Assembly: GCF_021462225.1 (NCBI RefSeq)
Contig: NC_061811.1
Coordinates: 3,148,663-3,212,662 of the forward strand
Reading direction: 5' to 3'
Length of the DNA stretch: 64,000 nucleotides
Source of the DNA: Girardinichthys multiradiatus
Taxonomy: Eukaryota; Chordata; Actinopteri; Cyprinodontiformes; Goodeidae
The notes below the pieces were generated by a model. That model made no database searches. It had not been told where the DNA came from and worked only from the letters and a program-made list of their open reading frames with translations. This document shows positions 43,166-54,500 of this stretch, one piece after another (the stretch's first letter is position 1; the number at the start of each line of letters is the position of its first letter). Made by a program: the position numbers and the translations under genes.

Positions 43166-45402
43166 TTAGATGGCCCAGTCAAAGGCCGCTCGAAACAAAT
43201 AAGTTTTTAATCTTGATTTAAAGCAACTTAGGGTTTCAACACTTTTACAGTTTTCTGGGAGTTTATTCCAGATTAGTGGAGCATAAGAACTAAAAGCTGC
43301 TTCTCCATGTTTGGTTCTGGTTCTGGTTCTGCAGAGTAGATTTGAGCCAGAAGACCTGAGAGGTCTGGGTGGTTGATCCACTGACAATAAGTCTGTAATG
43401 TATTTTGGTGCTAAGCCATTCAGTGATTTATAGACTAAAAGAAGTATTTTAAAGTCTATTCTCTGAGCTACAGGGAACCAGTTTAGGGACTTTAGAACCG
43501 GGTCGATGTGCTCCACTTTCTTAGTTCTAGTGAGGACGCAGGCAGCAGCGTTCTGGATCAACTGCAGCTGTCTGATCCACTTTTTAGGCAGACCTGTGAA
43601 GACACCGTTGCAGTCATCAATTCTACTAAAGATGAACGCATGAATTAGTTTTTCAAGGTCCTGCTGAGACATTAGTCCTTTAATCCTGGAGATGTTCTTT
43701 AGGTGATAGAAGGCCGACCTTGTTACTGTCTTTATGTTCCTCTGAAGGTTCAGGTCTGAGTCCATCACTACACCCAGGTTTCCAGCCTGACTGGTGGTTT
43801 CTAGCTGTATTAACTGAAGCTGTGTGCTAACTTTTAAACACTCTTCCTTTGGTCCAAAGATTATTACTTCAGTTTTGTTTTGATTCAGCTGAAGAAAATT
43901 TAGGCCCATCCATGCATTGATTTCTTCTAAGCATTTACCCAGCGCTTGAATGGGTTCATGGTCACCTGGTGACATCGTAACGTATAGCTGTGTGTCGTCT
44001 GCATAGTTATGATAACTTACGTTGTTGTTTATTAAAATCTGAGTTAGGGGGAGCATGTAGATATTGAATAGGAGGGGCCCTAAGATGGACCCTTGGGGAA
44101 CGCCACATGTGATTTTTGTGTCTCTGATGTAAAGTTACCTACTGACACAAAAAAGTCCCTGTCCTTCAAGTAGGATTTAAACCAGTTGAGTGCTGTACCA
44201 GAAAGGCCGACCCAGTTTTCCAGGCGCTCTAATAAAATGGAGTGATCAACAGTGTCGAATGCTGCACTAAGGTCCAATAATACCAGCACTGTGGTTTTTC
44301 CACAGTCTGCATTTATAGGGATGTCATTGATGTCACCTTGACAAGAGCAGTCTCTGTACTGTGGTGAGCAGGAAGCCTGACTGGAAGACATCGAAGCGGT
44401 TGGTCGTTGTTAGGAAGTTGTTTAACTGCTGAAACACAGATTTTTCAATAATCTTACTGATGAAGGGGAGGTTTGATATAGGCCTGTAGTTCTGTAGTAG
44501 CAGCTTGTCCAAGTTGTTCTTTTTCAATAGAGGTTTGATAATTGCTGTTTTCAGGGCCTGGAGGAAAACACCTGACAAAAGGGACGTGTTTATTATTTGT
44601 GTTAAATCAGATGTTATGACAGGCAAAACTTTCTGAAGTAAAGCTGTGGGTAAAACATCGAGACAGCAGGAAGAAGAGCTTAGTTGCTGTACGATTTCTT
44701 CTAAGTTTTTGTAGTTTTTTTGGTGAAATTGGGAAATTTTGTCAAAATCAGTTCTAGTTGGAGACAACATTGGTCCTGGAGTTGATGTGGATGTTCTGAC
44801 TGCCTCTCTGATCTTTTGGGTTTTTTCAGTAAATAATTTAGCAAATTCATTGCAGGTCCTGGTAGAGTGGAGTTCAGATGCTACAGTTACAGGAGGGTTT
44901 GTTAACCTGTCGACCGTGGCAAATAAGCATTGTTAATATTTTTGATGATGATCTCAGAAAAGAAAGATTCTCTTACATTTTTCAGTTGTAGGTTATATCT
45001 GTATAGTCTCTCTTTATAGATAATATAGTGAACCTGGACTCCAGTCTTTTGCCACCTGCCTTCAGCTTTTCGACACTCATTTGTTTCACTTCTGACTGGT
45101 GGAGCACTTCTCCATGGAGACATTTTCTTCCCAGAAACAACTTTCACTTTAATTGGAGCAATTGAATCAATGATGTCCGAGATTTTAGAATGAAAGTTTT
45201 CTACCAGCTCATCTACAGTGTTACAGAGCAAAGTGGAGGTAGAAGAGTAAATCTGGTTAAAGGTTTCAGCAGCACCGTCCTTAAAGATGCGTTTTCTTAT
45301 CATGTCTCTTTGGCAAACTGAGTCATTGCAGATGATGCTTTCAAAAATAACAGAAAAGTGGTCAGATAGAGCAACATCAGTTACAGACTCCTTGGAAATT
45401 TT
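43166..45402 (-). pseudogene. L2-like ORF2: endonuclease end and reverse transcriptase
   Basis: Order on the minus strand: end of the endonuclease (44902-45402), RT start (44333-44770, NYRPISNLPFISKIIEKSV), palm motif (44080-44391, LVLLDLSAAFDTVDHSILLE), then 43166-44056 with the catalytic box [10 protein letters not shown] intact and the L2-type C-terminus ([31 protein letters not shown]). The motifs are in three or four frames, so the ORF is broken by frameshifts despite the conserved YADD. Confidence 0.85.
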
Positions 45403-46980
45403 CTGATGAAAATTAAAAAGATAGATCATATTTCTCCTATTTTAGCTTCCCTTCATTGGCTCCCTGTTAAATCCAGAATAGAATTTAAAATTCTCCTCCT
45501 CACATATAAAGCCCTTAATGATCTAGTTCCATCATACATCAGAGATCTGATTGTTCCATATGTTCCTAACAGAGCACTTCGTTCTCAGACTGCAGGTTTA
45601 CTGGTGGTTCCTAGAGTCTCTAGAAGTAGAATGGGAGGCAGATCCTTTAGTTATCAGGCTCCTCTCCTGTGGAACCAGCTCCCAGTTTTAGTCCGTGAGG
45701 CAGACACCCTGTCTACTTTTAAGGCTAGGCTTAAAACTTTCCTTTTTGATAAAGCTTATAGTTAGAGTGGCTTATTTTATCAGGGAGGGAGCCTTCTTCC
45801 CTCCCTGTTGGTTGGAGTAAGGGGGAGTCAGGTTTAGCCAAAACCGGCTCAGTTATGGTTGAGGTGCAAACAAACCCTCCATTTCTGCTACCTGTATGAC
45901 CCCTTCTCTTTTCCAATGGTTATAATCAGTCTGACAGAGGGAGGTATCCCAATCCTTGTGGTTTTTAGTATAACAATGACCATCAGTGGGACCCTTTGTG
46001 GGGTTCCTTGAGACAACATTGTTGTAAATAAGCGCCGTTTAACTAAATAATCTGAACTGAAACTATCTGTGTAGTTATGCTGCTATAGGCTTAGGCTGCT
46101 GGAGGACATAATGACCACTTTCACCCTCTTCGCTACATTCTCATACTACTCTCCAATTTTGCATTATTTGCTGTTATTTCAGCTTTTAACTTTGTTCTCT
46201 CTTTTCTCTTCCTAGAAGCTACACCTGGCCTGGCTCTGTGTCTACCTGTGACACCTTTCTGGAGAGGGGCATCATCCGAGCTTCTGCTGGCAACAACTCA
46301 ATGCTCACCTTCTACCGATGATCCACATAGCCCTGTCTTTCAGTGTTTAACCCTTTCTCTCTCCTAGACATGGCGATTGACTGAGCTTTTACTGTAACTA
46401 ATTATATGTGCTCTCTTTCAGACTCTAACCTTGAAAACTGGCTCAGAGTTTATCTGTTCTTTCTTTCTAGATGAAACGACTAAAGGAGCTACATCCATTA
46501 ACATTTACTTTTCCTTCCCATAGAAAGTACTCCTGGATCAGTGCTTCTTTGTTCTCTTTGTGTCTCTGCTCTGTTCTCTCTAACCCCCAGTCGGTCGTGG
46601 CAGATGGCCGCTTACACTGAGCCTGGTTCTGGTTCTGCTGGAGGTTTCTTCCTGTTAAAAGGGAGTTTTTCCTCTCCACTGTCGCTACATGCATGCTCAG
46701 TATGAGGGATTGCTGCAAAGTCAACGCCAGTGACTGTCCACTGTCTCTACATGTTCATCCAGGAGGAGTGAATGCTGCAAGTCACTGACTGGATGCAATC
46801 TGCTGGGTTTCCTTAGACAGAAAAACTTTTTATCCAATTTGAATAGATAACTGAATCTGACTGCACTGTTCAATGGTTAGTTATTATTGGAATGCATGAG
46901 CCTGACTGTTGTGAAGTGCCTTGAGACAACATGTGTTGTGAATTGGCGCTATATAAATAAACTGAATTGAATTGAATTGA
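45403..46980 (+). mobile_element. 5'-truncated LINE (family B) inserted in the L2-like LINE
   Basis: On the plus strand, 45406-45765 encodes an ORF2 C-terminus (ISPILASLHWLPVKSRIEFK; LLTYKALNDLVPSYI; STFKARLKTFLFDKAYS). About 1.2 kb of 3' UTR follows, ending in GAATTGAATTGAATTGAA at 46980. The flanks GAAATTTT (45395-45402) and GAAATGTTT (46978-46986) resemble an imperfect target duplication. It sits head to head with the older minus-strand LINE. Confidence 0.8.
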
Positions 46981-47250
46981 AATGTTTAGACCATTAGTGA
47001 TGATCAAGTCCAAAATATGTCCCTGTTTGTGCGTTTGCTGTTTAACATGTGTCAAACCAACATTTGTAAGAGTCACATAGATCTATTAGACTTCTGTCTT
47101 CAGGATTGTCCATGTGAATGTTGAAGTCTCCCACAATAATTAAACAGTCATAATCACACACATATTTCAGATAAAAGCTCATTAAAATCAATGATAAAGT
47201 TTGTTTTGGACTTAGGAGGCCTGTAAATAGTCTGCAGTCAAAATGCTGAC
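46981..47250 (-). pseudogene. Endonuclease fragment of the L2-like LINE
   Basis: Minus-strand reading contains RPPKSKTNFIIDFNELLSE, the endonuclease motif VGDFNIHMDNPEDR and then ILDLIITNGLNI at the junction with the inserted LINE. Frames shift once between GDFNIH and HILDLI. Confidence 0.75.
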
Positions 47251-47489
47251 ATTTTGAGACAAATTTAGAAAAACCTGTTTTTTGGCTAAATTCTTACAGT
47301 ATGTTGTCAGTCCTGTGTTTCTATATGTTGCAGTGTGGCACTCTGCATGCATGTCATAAAGAACATTACGTTGCACATTGCCCACTTTGCAAAACAGTAA
47401 ATACTGTTAAGTTGTAGGTAACTGTTGCTGAGTTGTTAGAGATGAAATTAGAAGTTCAATCAGTAATAAACAGCAAAGCCTCTGCATAC

Positions 47490-47509
47490 CTTGTCGTGAA
47501 CAGAGCCAT
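47490..47509 (-). CDS. bdkrb1: Proposed 20-nt first coding exon of the B1-like receptor
   Basis: The minus strand reads ATGGCTCTGTTCACGACAAG followed by donor gtatgcag. It encodes MALFTT plus two bases of a split codon that the exon at 42633 completes as AGC (Ser), giving [15 protein letters not shown]. The ATG has A at -3 and G at +4. Two exons of the same length and phase occur at 37366-37385 and 31371-31390. The call rests on splice signals and this repetition; no transcript is available. Confidence 0.6.
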
Positions 47510-47949
47510 TCTCCACAGGAAACAAACAGCAATGCCCCTCAAGTCTTCACTGCTTCAGTCCTCTGTGTGACTGTTACTGGTGTCTGCTGAAGTAGCTATG
47601 ATGAAATGATTCTGGCGTCAGATATCTTTAAACATGAAATGACTTGCTCTGTTCCCACCCACTTGCTTCAGCATGTCCCTCCCTCATTTTCCCATCTACT
47701 GGTTGTTGTGTGTAATCATCCAGAAAATAGCTTCTCTAAACTGTCTTTAAATGTCTGTCTGTAAACCATACATGAAAAACAGAATTAAAAGGCCTGGGTT
47801 CTTAAACTTCAAGTTCACATCCTAGGATCAGCAATGGATGAACAGTTGCCTCAAAGTGAAAGAATTGTTGATTTGTGACTCTAAGCTGCTTTAAGTTTTA
47901 AGAGTAAAGCGTAATGATCTCTAAAATTATAAGAAATTGTAACTCAAAC
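47510..47949. other. Upstream flank of the B1-like receptor
   Basis: Candidate 5' UTR and promoter region of the minus-strand receptor. I see no clear TATA box or CpG island. Confidence 0.35.
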
Positions 47950-48055
47950 TTCCATCCATCCATCTATTGTCTTTCCCTTATCTGAGAAGCGGGTCACGAG
48001 GCCAACGGGTCCAGGAGGGAACGCCAGACATCCCTCTCCCTGGCGACATCCTGTT
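47950..48055 (-). repeat. LINE tail fragment (family I)
   Basis: Plus strand begins CCATCCATCCATCTATTGTC and continues to GAAGCGGGTCACGAGGCC, CGCCAGACATCCCTCTCCC. This is the inverse of the 3' tail (ATAAGCGGAAGA type with GATGG repeats) seen at 57808-57938. Confidence 0.65.
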
Positions 48056-48595
48056 TGTGTTTCAAAAAAATAAAAAATAACTCACAATACTTTTTGAACT
48101 AAAGTGCCTTTGTGTACACATAGAAATAAATCAAATAAACTGAACGTCAAGACTTTTACTGTAAAACTAGAGTAAATGTTCGCCACATAAAACACACCAG
48201 GCAGGAGTGAAAAATGCTTGTCTGCCCTTAATGATCTTGATCAAATTTATTTTACGTTTTATTTTTGAAATTCCATGATGGACAAAGCAAACACATTATT
48301 TAATCGTATGAAGTATCTAATCACATGGTTAAAAGCAGTTAAGTGCTGCAGCGTAGAGCTGCTACTCCAGCAAATGATAATTAGAGCTATGCCACATTAT
48401 AAAATGAAAATCTTACTGCAAAATCCATTAACTCTTCCGGTTTGAATAACATAGTAACACTTTTTTACAGTATACATATTTACATTGTATAAATATGATA
48501 ATGTATTGTGCAAAATCAAAAGATATAGTTAGAATGCCACACTTCATGTTCACAAATGTCCATCAATTGCTTTATTATGCAAATTCGAGACAGCT
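48056..48595. other. Non-coding stretch
   Basis: AT-rich, nothing recognised. Confidence 0.45.
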
Positions 48596-48901
48596 TCAGT
48601 TTGTCATAGGGACCAACATGCCATAGTAATCTGGACCAGAACTATCTTTGCTTAGCCCTGTATGGGTCAACAAAACCTGCCTGAACAGTTTGTATCCATG
48701 GAGCTTCCCGTGCCCATCCAGTTGATCAGTGAGAACTGCTGCTACCTCAGTCGGATCAGACTCAGTGTTCCTCCTGTACAGAACCACAGTTTTAAGGTCC
48801 ATCTCAGTGTACACATGGTAAGCATAATACTGTCCAAGCTGCTCAATAATCTCTCCATGGCTTAATCCAAGCATGAAGTAGAACTTCGTCAGTTCAACCA
48901 C
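48596..48901 (-). pseudogene. Fragment like the N-terminus of integrase-core transposon proteins
   Basis: A 101-codon frame with LTKFYFMLGLSHGEIIEQL near the start and VLYRRNTESDPTEVAAVL and QLDGHGKLHGYKLF further on. These recall the N-terminal part (a GLSNKEIL-type helix-turn-helix followed by a GQLxGYRWLH-like segment) of integrase-core proteins from fish DNA transposons. The catalytic domain is absent. The resemblance is from memory and moderate; it could be another gene fragment. Confidence 0.4.
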
Positions 48902-48904
48902 TTA

Positions 48905-50570
48905 TTGACGCCGTCATTATCTTCATTATGTTAAAAGTTAAATATTAAATATGTTTAAAGGTCTCATGTTTTAACGTGAAAGGTTTATTGTTCGCAGAAT
49001 GTGTATGATGTTCATGTTACTACAAAATAATTATATTATGAGAACAAGAACTTTTTGTTATAATGATATAAATATTTCTATTGTGTAATAATGTGATATT
49101 ATATTGTGCAAACATAAAAAATATGTTGTTAGAACAATAAAGTTTTTATGCTATAAAATGATATAGATCTATTTTTCTTTGCCTGGGTGGTGGCTCTACT
49201 GTATTTTTGTAATAAAATTATGTTATAAAAACTATTTCAGAAAAGAGCTAAAAATCTGTTCCGAATTTCATCAGACTGGCTGGGTTTTATTGTTCTTTTA
49301 CTTCAAATGTTCTTTTTCAGATAGTTGTCTGAACGAACCTAAGTTAGGTCTGAATCTGGACCGGGGTCCTGACATTAAGAAGGTAACAAATAAATTCTGA
49401 AAACAATGGTAGGGATGTATTTGATTACTTTCTGGGCTCAACAGAACTGTTCTGTTTCTAATTTAGTGCTCAGCCTCTCCAGCTAAACACCAAACAAGGG
49501 TACATCAGCTTCAGGAGTTCTGAAAGCAGAAGGAAGTGGTTCTGCACAACTAAAACAACAGAGTGTACTTAGCCAACACATGACTACGGACTGCAGCAAA
49601 GAAAAAGAAACAGACAATATCGTTCCACCAAGATAATAGAAGATCTACATAATGCAATGTGACTCTGTGTATTCTGTATGCTGATTCTTGTCAAAGCTCC
49701 TGTAAAGGCTTGCCTGCTCAGTTTGTCTTTTATACTAAAAGCCAAAGACTATAAACAAAACAGATGTCAAGTTCTGTTAGTTTGCTTATGTTGAATCATT
49801 TGATGTAGACAGTGGTCTACTGTGTCACACGTGACTGTATCAACTAGCCCACAGCTTTCCAGCTTTCCAGGGAGGAAACTATGCTTTACTAAAACACTGG
49901 AACACCTCTGGCATGTAATCGTGTGTGTGAGAACAGTCCTGAGCCAACTCTTCTAGCACTGATCACCTGACCCATTGCCAAACATGTAGCCCCATGAGGA
50001 ATTCTGGTAACCTAGTCTGTCAGAATGGCTGCAGACAGTAAAAATATCACTAAAAAAGTACTTTGGTAGTGGTTGAATGTTAGTGGAAAATTAGAAATGT
50101 CCTGTAAGAAGGTCTGGATCTGTGGTTAATCTGCTGAACATACACCATCCAGAATCAGTTGCTTAATGATTAGGAAACCATTTGGATAATTTGCCCATTT
50201 CTGAAAACAAATGTGTTTATTGCAGTATTTATCATTATTTATTTGGGAAGGTTTAATGTAGGTGGAGTCTGCTCATAATATCCTCCACACTATTTCCTCC
50301 CAAGTTAATGGCTTACCAAGAAGGAAGCCTGAAAATTAAGCAGGGCTCTGAGTCATCATACAGAAAACTTGAATCAATCCTTTGACACATTTATGCTTTG
50401 TATTAATGGAAACCATGTGGAAAAGAAATACAAAACATAAAAACAAAACAGTGTCATTAAAAACAGTGTTTAAGGGAGGGGGGCAATTATATAACAACCA
50501 AAAATAAAAAAACTGTGTGAATAAGGTAGAATTTATGGTGGATTTTCTATAATCCAAACAATATAATCAG
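48905..50570. other. Non-coding stretch
   Basis: Very AT-rich to about 49170, then unremarkable. No exon or repeat is recognised. Confidence 0.45.
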
Positions 50571-50575
50571 GCTAC

Positions 50576-51010
50576 ATTCAATTCAATTCAGTTTTATTTA
50601 TATAGCACCAATTCACTACACATGTTGTCTCAAGGCACTTCACAAAAGTCAGGTTTATACATTCAAATTAATCCTAACCATTGAACAGTGCAGTCAGATT
50701 CAGTTATTTATTCAAATTGGATAAAAAGTTTTTCTATCTAAGGAAACCCAGCAGATTGCATCCAGTCAGTGACTTGCAGCATTCACTCCTCCTGGATGAG
50801 CATGTAGAGACAGTGGACAGTCACTGGCGTTGACTTTGCAGCAATCCCTCATACTGAGCATGCATGTAGCGACAGTGGAGAGGAAAAACTCCCTTTTAAC
50901 AGGAAGAAACCTCCAGCAGAACCAGAACCAGGCTCAGTGTGAGTGGCCATCTGCCACGACCGACTGGGGGTTTGAGAGAACAGAGCAGAGACACAAAGAG
51001 AACAAGGACG
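50576..51010 (-). repeat. LINE 3' end fragment (family B)
   Basis: Inverse of 46530-46980: starts AATTCAATTCAGTTTTATTT, includes CTTTGCAGCAATCCCTCATA and AACCTCCAGCAGAACCAGAA. Tc1 copy 3 begins 9 bp past its end. Confidence 0.8.
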
Positions 51011-51018
51011 TATATATA

Positions 51019-52587
51019 CAGGTCCTTCTCAAAATATTAGCATATTGTGATAAAGTTCATTATTTTCCATAATGTCATGATGAAAATTTAACATTCATAT
51101 ATTTTAGATTCATTGCACACTAACTGAAATATTTCAGGTCTTTTATTGTCTTAATACGGATGAAAACCCAAAATTCCTATCTCACAAAATTAGCATATCA
51201 TTAAAAGGGTCTCTAAACGAGCTATGAACCTAATCATCTGAATCAACGAGTTAACTCTAAACACCTGCAAAAGATTCCTGAGGCCTTTAAAACTCCCAGC
51301 CTGGTTCATCACTCAAAACCCCAATCATGGGTAAGACTGCCGACCTGACTGCTGTCCAGAAGGCCACTATTGACACCCTCAAGCAAGAGAGTAAGACACA
51401 GAAAGAAATTTCTGAACAAATAGGCTGTTCCCAGAGTGCTGTATCAAGGCACCTCAGTGGGAAGTCTGTGGGAAGGAAAAAGTGTGGCAGAAAACGCTGC
51501 ACAACGAGAAGAGGTGACCGGACCCTGAGGAAGATTGTGGAGAAGGGCCGATTCCAGACCTTGGGGGACCTGCGGAAGCAGTGGACTGGGTCTGGAGTAG
51601 AAACATCCAGAGCCACCGTGCACAGGCGTGTGCAGGAAATGGGCTACAGGTGCCGCATTCCCCAGGTCAAGCCACTTTTGAACCAGAAACAGCGGCAGAA
51701 GCGCCTGACCTGGGCTACAGAGAAGTGGTCCAAAGTACTTTTTTCGGATGAAAGCAAATTCTGCATGTCATTCGGAAATCAAGGTGCCAGAGTCTGGAGG
51801 AAGACTGGGGAGAAGGAAATGCCAAAATGCCAGAAGTCCAGTGTCAAGTACCGACAGTCAGTGATGGTCTGGGGTGCCGTGTCAGCTGCTGGTGTTGGTC
51901 CACTGTGTTTTATCAAGGGCAGGGTCAATGCAGCTAGCTATCAGGAGATTTTGGAGCACTTCATGCTTCCATCTGCTGAAAAGCTTTATGGAGATGAAGA
52001 TTTCATTTTTCAGCACGACCTGGCACCTGCTCACAGTGCCAAAACCACTGGTAAATGGTTTACTGACCATGGTATCACTGTGCTCAATTGGCCTGCCAAC
52101 TCTCCTGACCTGAACCCCATAGAGAATCTGTGGGATATTGTGAAGAGAACGTTGAGAGACTCAAGACCCAACACTCTGGATGAGCTAAAGGCCGCTATCG
52201 AAGCATCCTGGGCCTCCATAAGACCTCAGCAGTGCCACAGACTGATTGCCTCCATGCCACGCCGCATTGAAGCAGTCATTTCTGCCAAAGGATTCCCGAC
52301 CAAGTATTGAGTGCATAACTGTACATGATTATTTGAAGGTTGACGTTTTTTGTATTAAAAACACTTTTCTTTTATTGGTCGGATGAAATATGCTAATTCT
52401 GTGAGATAGGAATTTTGGGTTTTCATGAGCTGTATGCCAAAATCATCCGTATTAAGACAATAAAAGACCTGAAATATTTCAGTTAGTGTGCAATGAATCT
52501 AAAATATATGAACGTAAAATTTTCATCATGACATTATGGAAAATAATGAACTTTATCACAATATGCTAATATTTTGAGAAGGACCTG
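51019..52587 (+). mobile_element. Tc1-like transposon copy 3 (family E)
   Basis: 1569 bp between TA duplications (51017-51018, 52588-52589), with CAGGTCCTTCTC and GAAGGACCTG ends. It lacks a short segment of the left TIR region (TTTTGGCATACAGCTCATG area near 51160) and 21 bp of the transposase. Confidence 0.95.
51327..52310 (+). CDS. Tc1-like transposase, 7-residue deletion
   Basis: An open frame of 327 residues from MGKTADLTAV to FPTKY. Compared with the 334-residue form it lacks seven residues (QHWTVAQ) just before the first catalytic motif FSDESKF. The catalytic triad D, D and E is otherwise intact (FQHDLAPAH and SPDLNPIENLW). Codon 31 is CAA (Gln) where copy 2 has CGA (Arg). P183 is Arg (KYRQSV). 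The deletion removes part of the strand before the active site and probably inactivates it. Confidence 0.85.
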   Translation: MGKTADLTAVQKATIDTLKQESKTQKEISEQIGCSQSAVSRHLSGKSVGRKKCGRKRCTTRRGDRTLRKIVEKGRFQTLGDLRKQWTGSGVETSRATVHRRVQEMGYRCRIPQVKPLLNQKQRQKRLTWATEKWSKVLFSDESKFCMSFGNQGARVWRKTGEKEMPKCQKSSVKYRQSVMVWGAVSAAGVGPLCFIKGRVNAASYQEILEHFMLPSAEKLYGDEDFIFQHDLAPAHSAKTTGKWFTDHGITVLNWPANSPDLNPIENLWDIVKRTLRDSRPNTLDELKAAIEASWASIRPQQCHRLIASMPRRIEAVISAKGFPTKY

Positions 52588-52709
52588 TACACTCCTACTA
52601 CATGCCAACCAATATGCAGAGAAACCAGACACCATTTGCATTCTGAGAGATTGCAGGACCATTTCCAAACCACACACAGGGGCATGCTCTGCAGCTCTTA
52701 TGGAGAGAA

Positions 52710-53030
52710 CACTGATGGCCTAATACCTTCTGTGTGGACAGCATTTTGCCAACCCAGAAGGCTAGGTGCTTCTCCAACAACTATCCCTGGGTGACCCCTG
52801 AACCTAAAACCCATCTGAACCAGAAGAGGGCTTTTAAGGGGACAGAGAGGAGCAGAGGAGAGTTTAGCACGAGCTCCAGTGGAGGATCAGGAGGTGTAAG
52901 AAGGACTACGGGAAGAAACTGAAGGAGTGGCTTGCACAGAACAACGTGCGGTACGTGTGGAGAGGACTTAAGAACATTTCTGGATTTGGAGCGAGTGTCA
53001 GAGGGACAGCAGATGGAGACCATTTAGAGA
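52710..53030 (+). pseudogene. LINE ORF2 linker fragment
   Basis: Plus-strand readings give YPWVTPEP, KKDYGKKLKEWLAQNN and VRYVWRGLKNISGFGASV, the segment between endonuclease and RT in L2/CR1/Rex-type LINEs. It is frame-shifted and has no adjoining RT; it may belong to the family of the copy at 9480-10883. Confidence 0.65.
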
Positions 53031-54061
53031 TGGATTAAATTGCAATTGTAATTGCAAACAAAGGTTTCTGTATCAAATATTGTGTTGTTTTTCTGGTATA
53101 TCAAATGCTAATGTCATGCAACTAAATGCAAATTAATTACTTAAAAGTCACACAATGTGATTTTCTGGATTTTTATTTTCGATTGCATCACTCACAGTTG
53201 AAGAGTACCTATGATAATAATTTAAGACTTCTACATGCTTTGCAAGTGGGAAAACCTGCAAAATCGGCAACGTATCACATACTTGTTCTTCCCACTGATG
53301 GGTGTTTCAGTGTTGATTAATCCTCCATGAAAATATTCAAATATGATTTTTTGTATCATTCCCAAATATCTAATTCCAGAAGTTAAACTTGTTTATTCTT
53401 GCTTTAAAAAAGGAATATTTGGATTAAAAATAAAAATGAGATGAGAGACAGGTCTTTCTGGTTTGCTCTTTGAACCTGGATTTGTTATATTACGCAGATG
53501 ATGGTGTGGGATTTGCTGCCAAACAGGAAATTTTATGCAAGTAAATAAATAAGAATGGAGAAGAGTTTTAAACCCTTTCCATTCTTCTGTGGATATTCTT
53601 TGTCACTTTCACTTTTTGTTTCTTTCGTTTTTTTCTTTGAGGAGGGTTTTCCCTTCAGTCTCGTCCTAAGCTAGTTATCTGGATTAATTCCAGAAGAAGA
53701 CAAAAATAAACATTTTCCACTGCAGGTAAGATATTAACTACTTATAACATAGTACTAGAGTGTTGTGGAAACATTTTCTCTCCTAAAGATTCATTCTGGT
53801 TTTGATTTTTTTTACACCTATACATCTCAGATCATCAAGATCATTTTTATAGACAAAGGTAACCTGATTAATTACAAAAAGCAGTTGATGATTTCATTTT
53901 TAAGGGAAAAAAAACTCTCGAACCAACCTGAAATGTGAAACTCTTTGTGCGCTCTGGTAATATCTGTGATTAGCAACATTGTTTGCTACAACAACACAAT
54001 TCTTGCAATGAAATAGAACCTGTCTGATGACATGAAGCAGGCTAAAAGCTCTCAAACAGAC
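53031..54061. other. Non-coding stretch
   Basis: AT-rich with no recognised feature. Confidence 0.45.
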
Positions 54062-54500
54062 ATCATGACCCGATCTAAAGAAATCCAAAAACAGATGACA
54101 AACGGAGTCATTGATATTTATCAGTCTGGAAAGCTTTACAAAATCTTTTCTGATGCTTTGGGAGAACCAAAGTGAAAAACGTCATCCAAGAGGTCAAAAT
54201 TGAATCCAGAACAACATCGAAGAACCTTTGGGGTTCTTGATCACACAAGAGTGGAACCTTTTTAGAAAGTATACATCTCATAAAATTTTGGTGTAAATTT
54301 AACATAACATCCCAGAATAAGTGCAGTCCACATGGTGGTGGTAGTGTGATGGTCTGGGGCTGCTTTACTGCACTGAATGGCTTGCTGTAATGAATTATCT
54401 TCTCTACCAGAAGATCCCAAAGGAGAATATCCACCCATCAGATCCTGACCTGAAGCTGAAGCACACTTAGCGTAGCGGACAATGCTTCAAGGCACAGCAG
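54062..54500 (+). mobile_element. Decayed Tc1-like transposon (family J)
   Basis: Transposase start region reads MTRSKEIQKQMTNGVIDIYQ, a form of the SKEIQEQMRxxVIEIYxSG start of a known fish Tc1-like family. Further on, after a gap, HGGGSVMVWGCFTALNG (about 54330) matches the middle of the DDE domain. Stops and deletions are many. A second, minus-strand relic of the family is at 60320-61430. Confidence 0.7.

Larger units (their letters stand above)
42981..47330 (-). mobile_element. L2-like LINE, minus strand, split by a second LINE
   Basis: The 3' end is at 42981 (GTCAAGTCAAGTTTATTTATATAGCGC on plus). ORF2 runs minus from about 47250 to 43166. The endonuclease part at 46981-47250 has RPPKSKTNFIIDF, VGDFNIHMDNPED and GHILDLIITNGLNI. 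After a 1.57-kb insertion it resumes at 45401 with KESVTDVALSDHF. RT follows. 5' truncated; several frame changes. Confidence 0.85.
42634..47489 (-). other. Proposed intron of the B1-like receptor, filled with LINEs
   Basis: Bounded by the donor gtatgcag after 47490 and the acceptor TTTTTCTGCAG before 42633. Nearly all of it is occupied by an L2-like LINE that is itself interrupted by a second LINE. The 42634-42980 part shows no feature. Confidence 0.55.
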
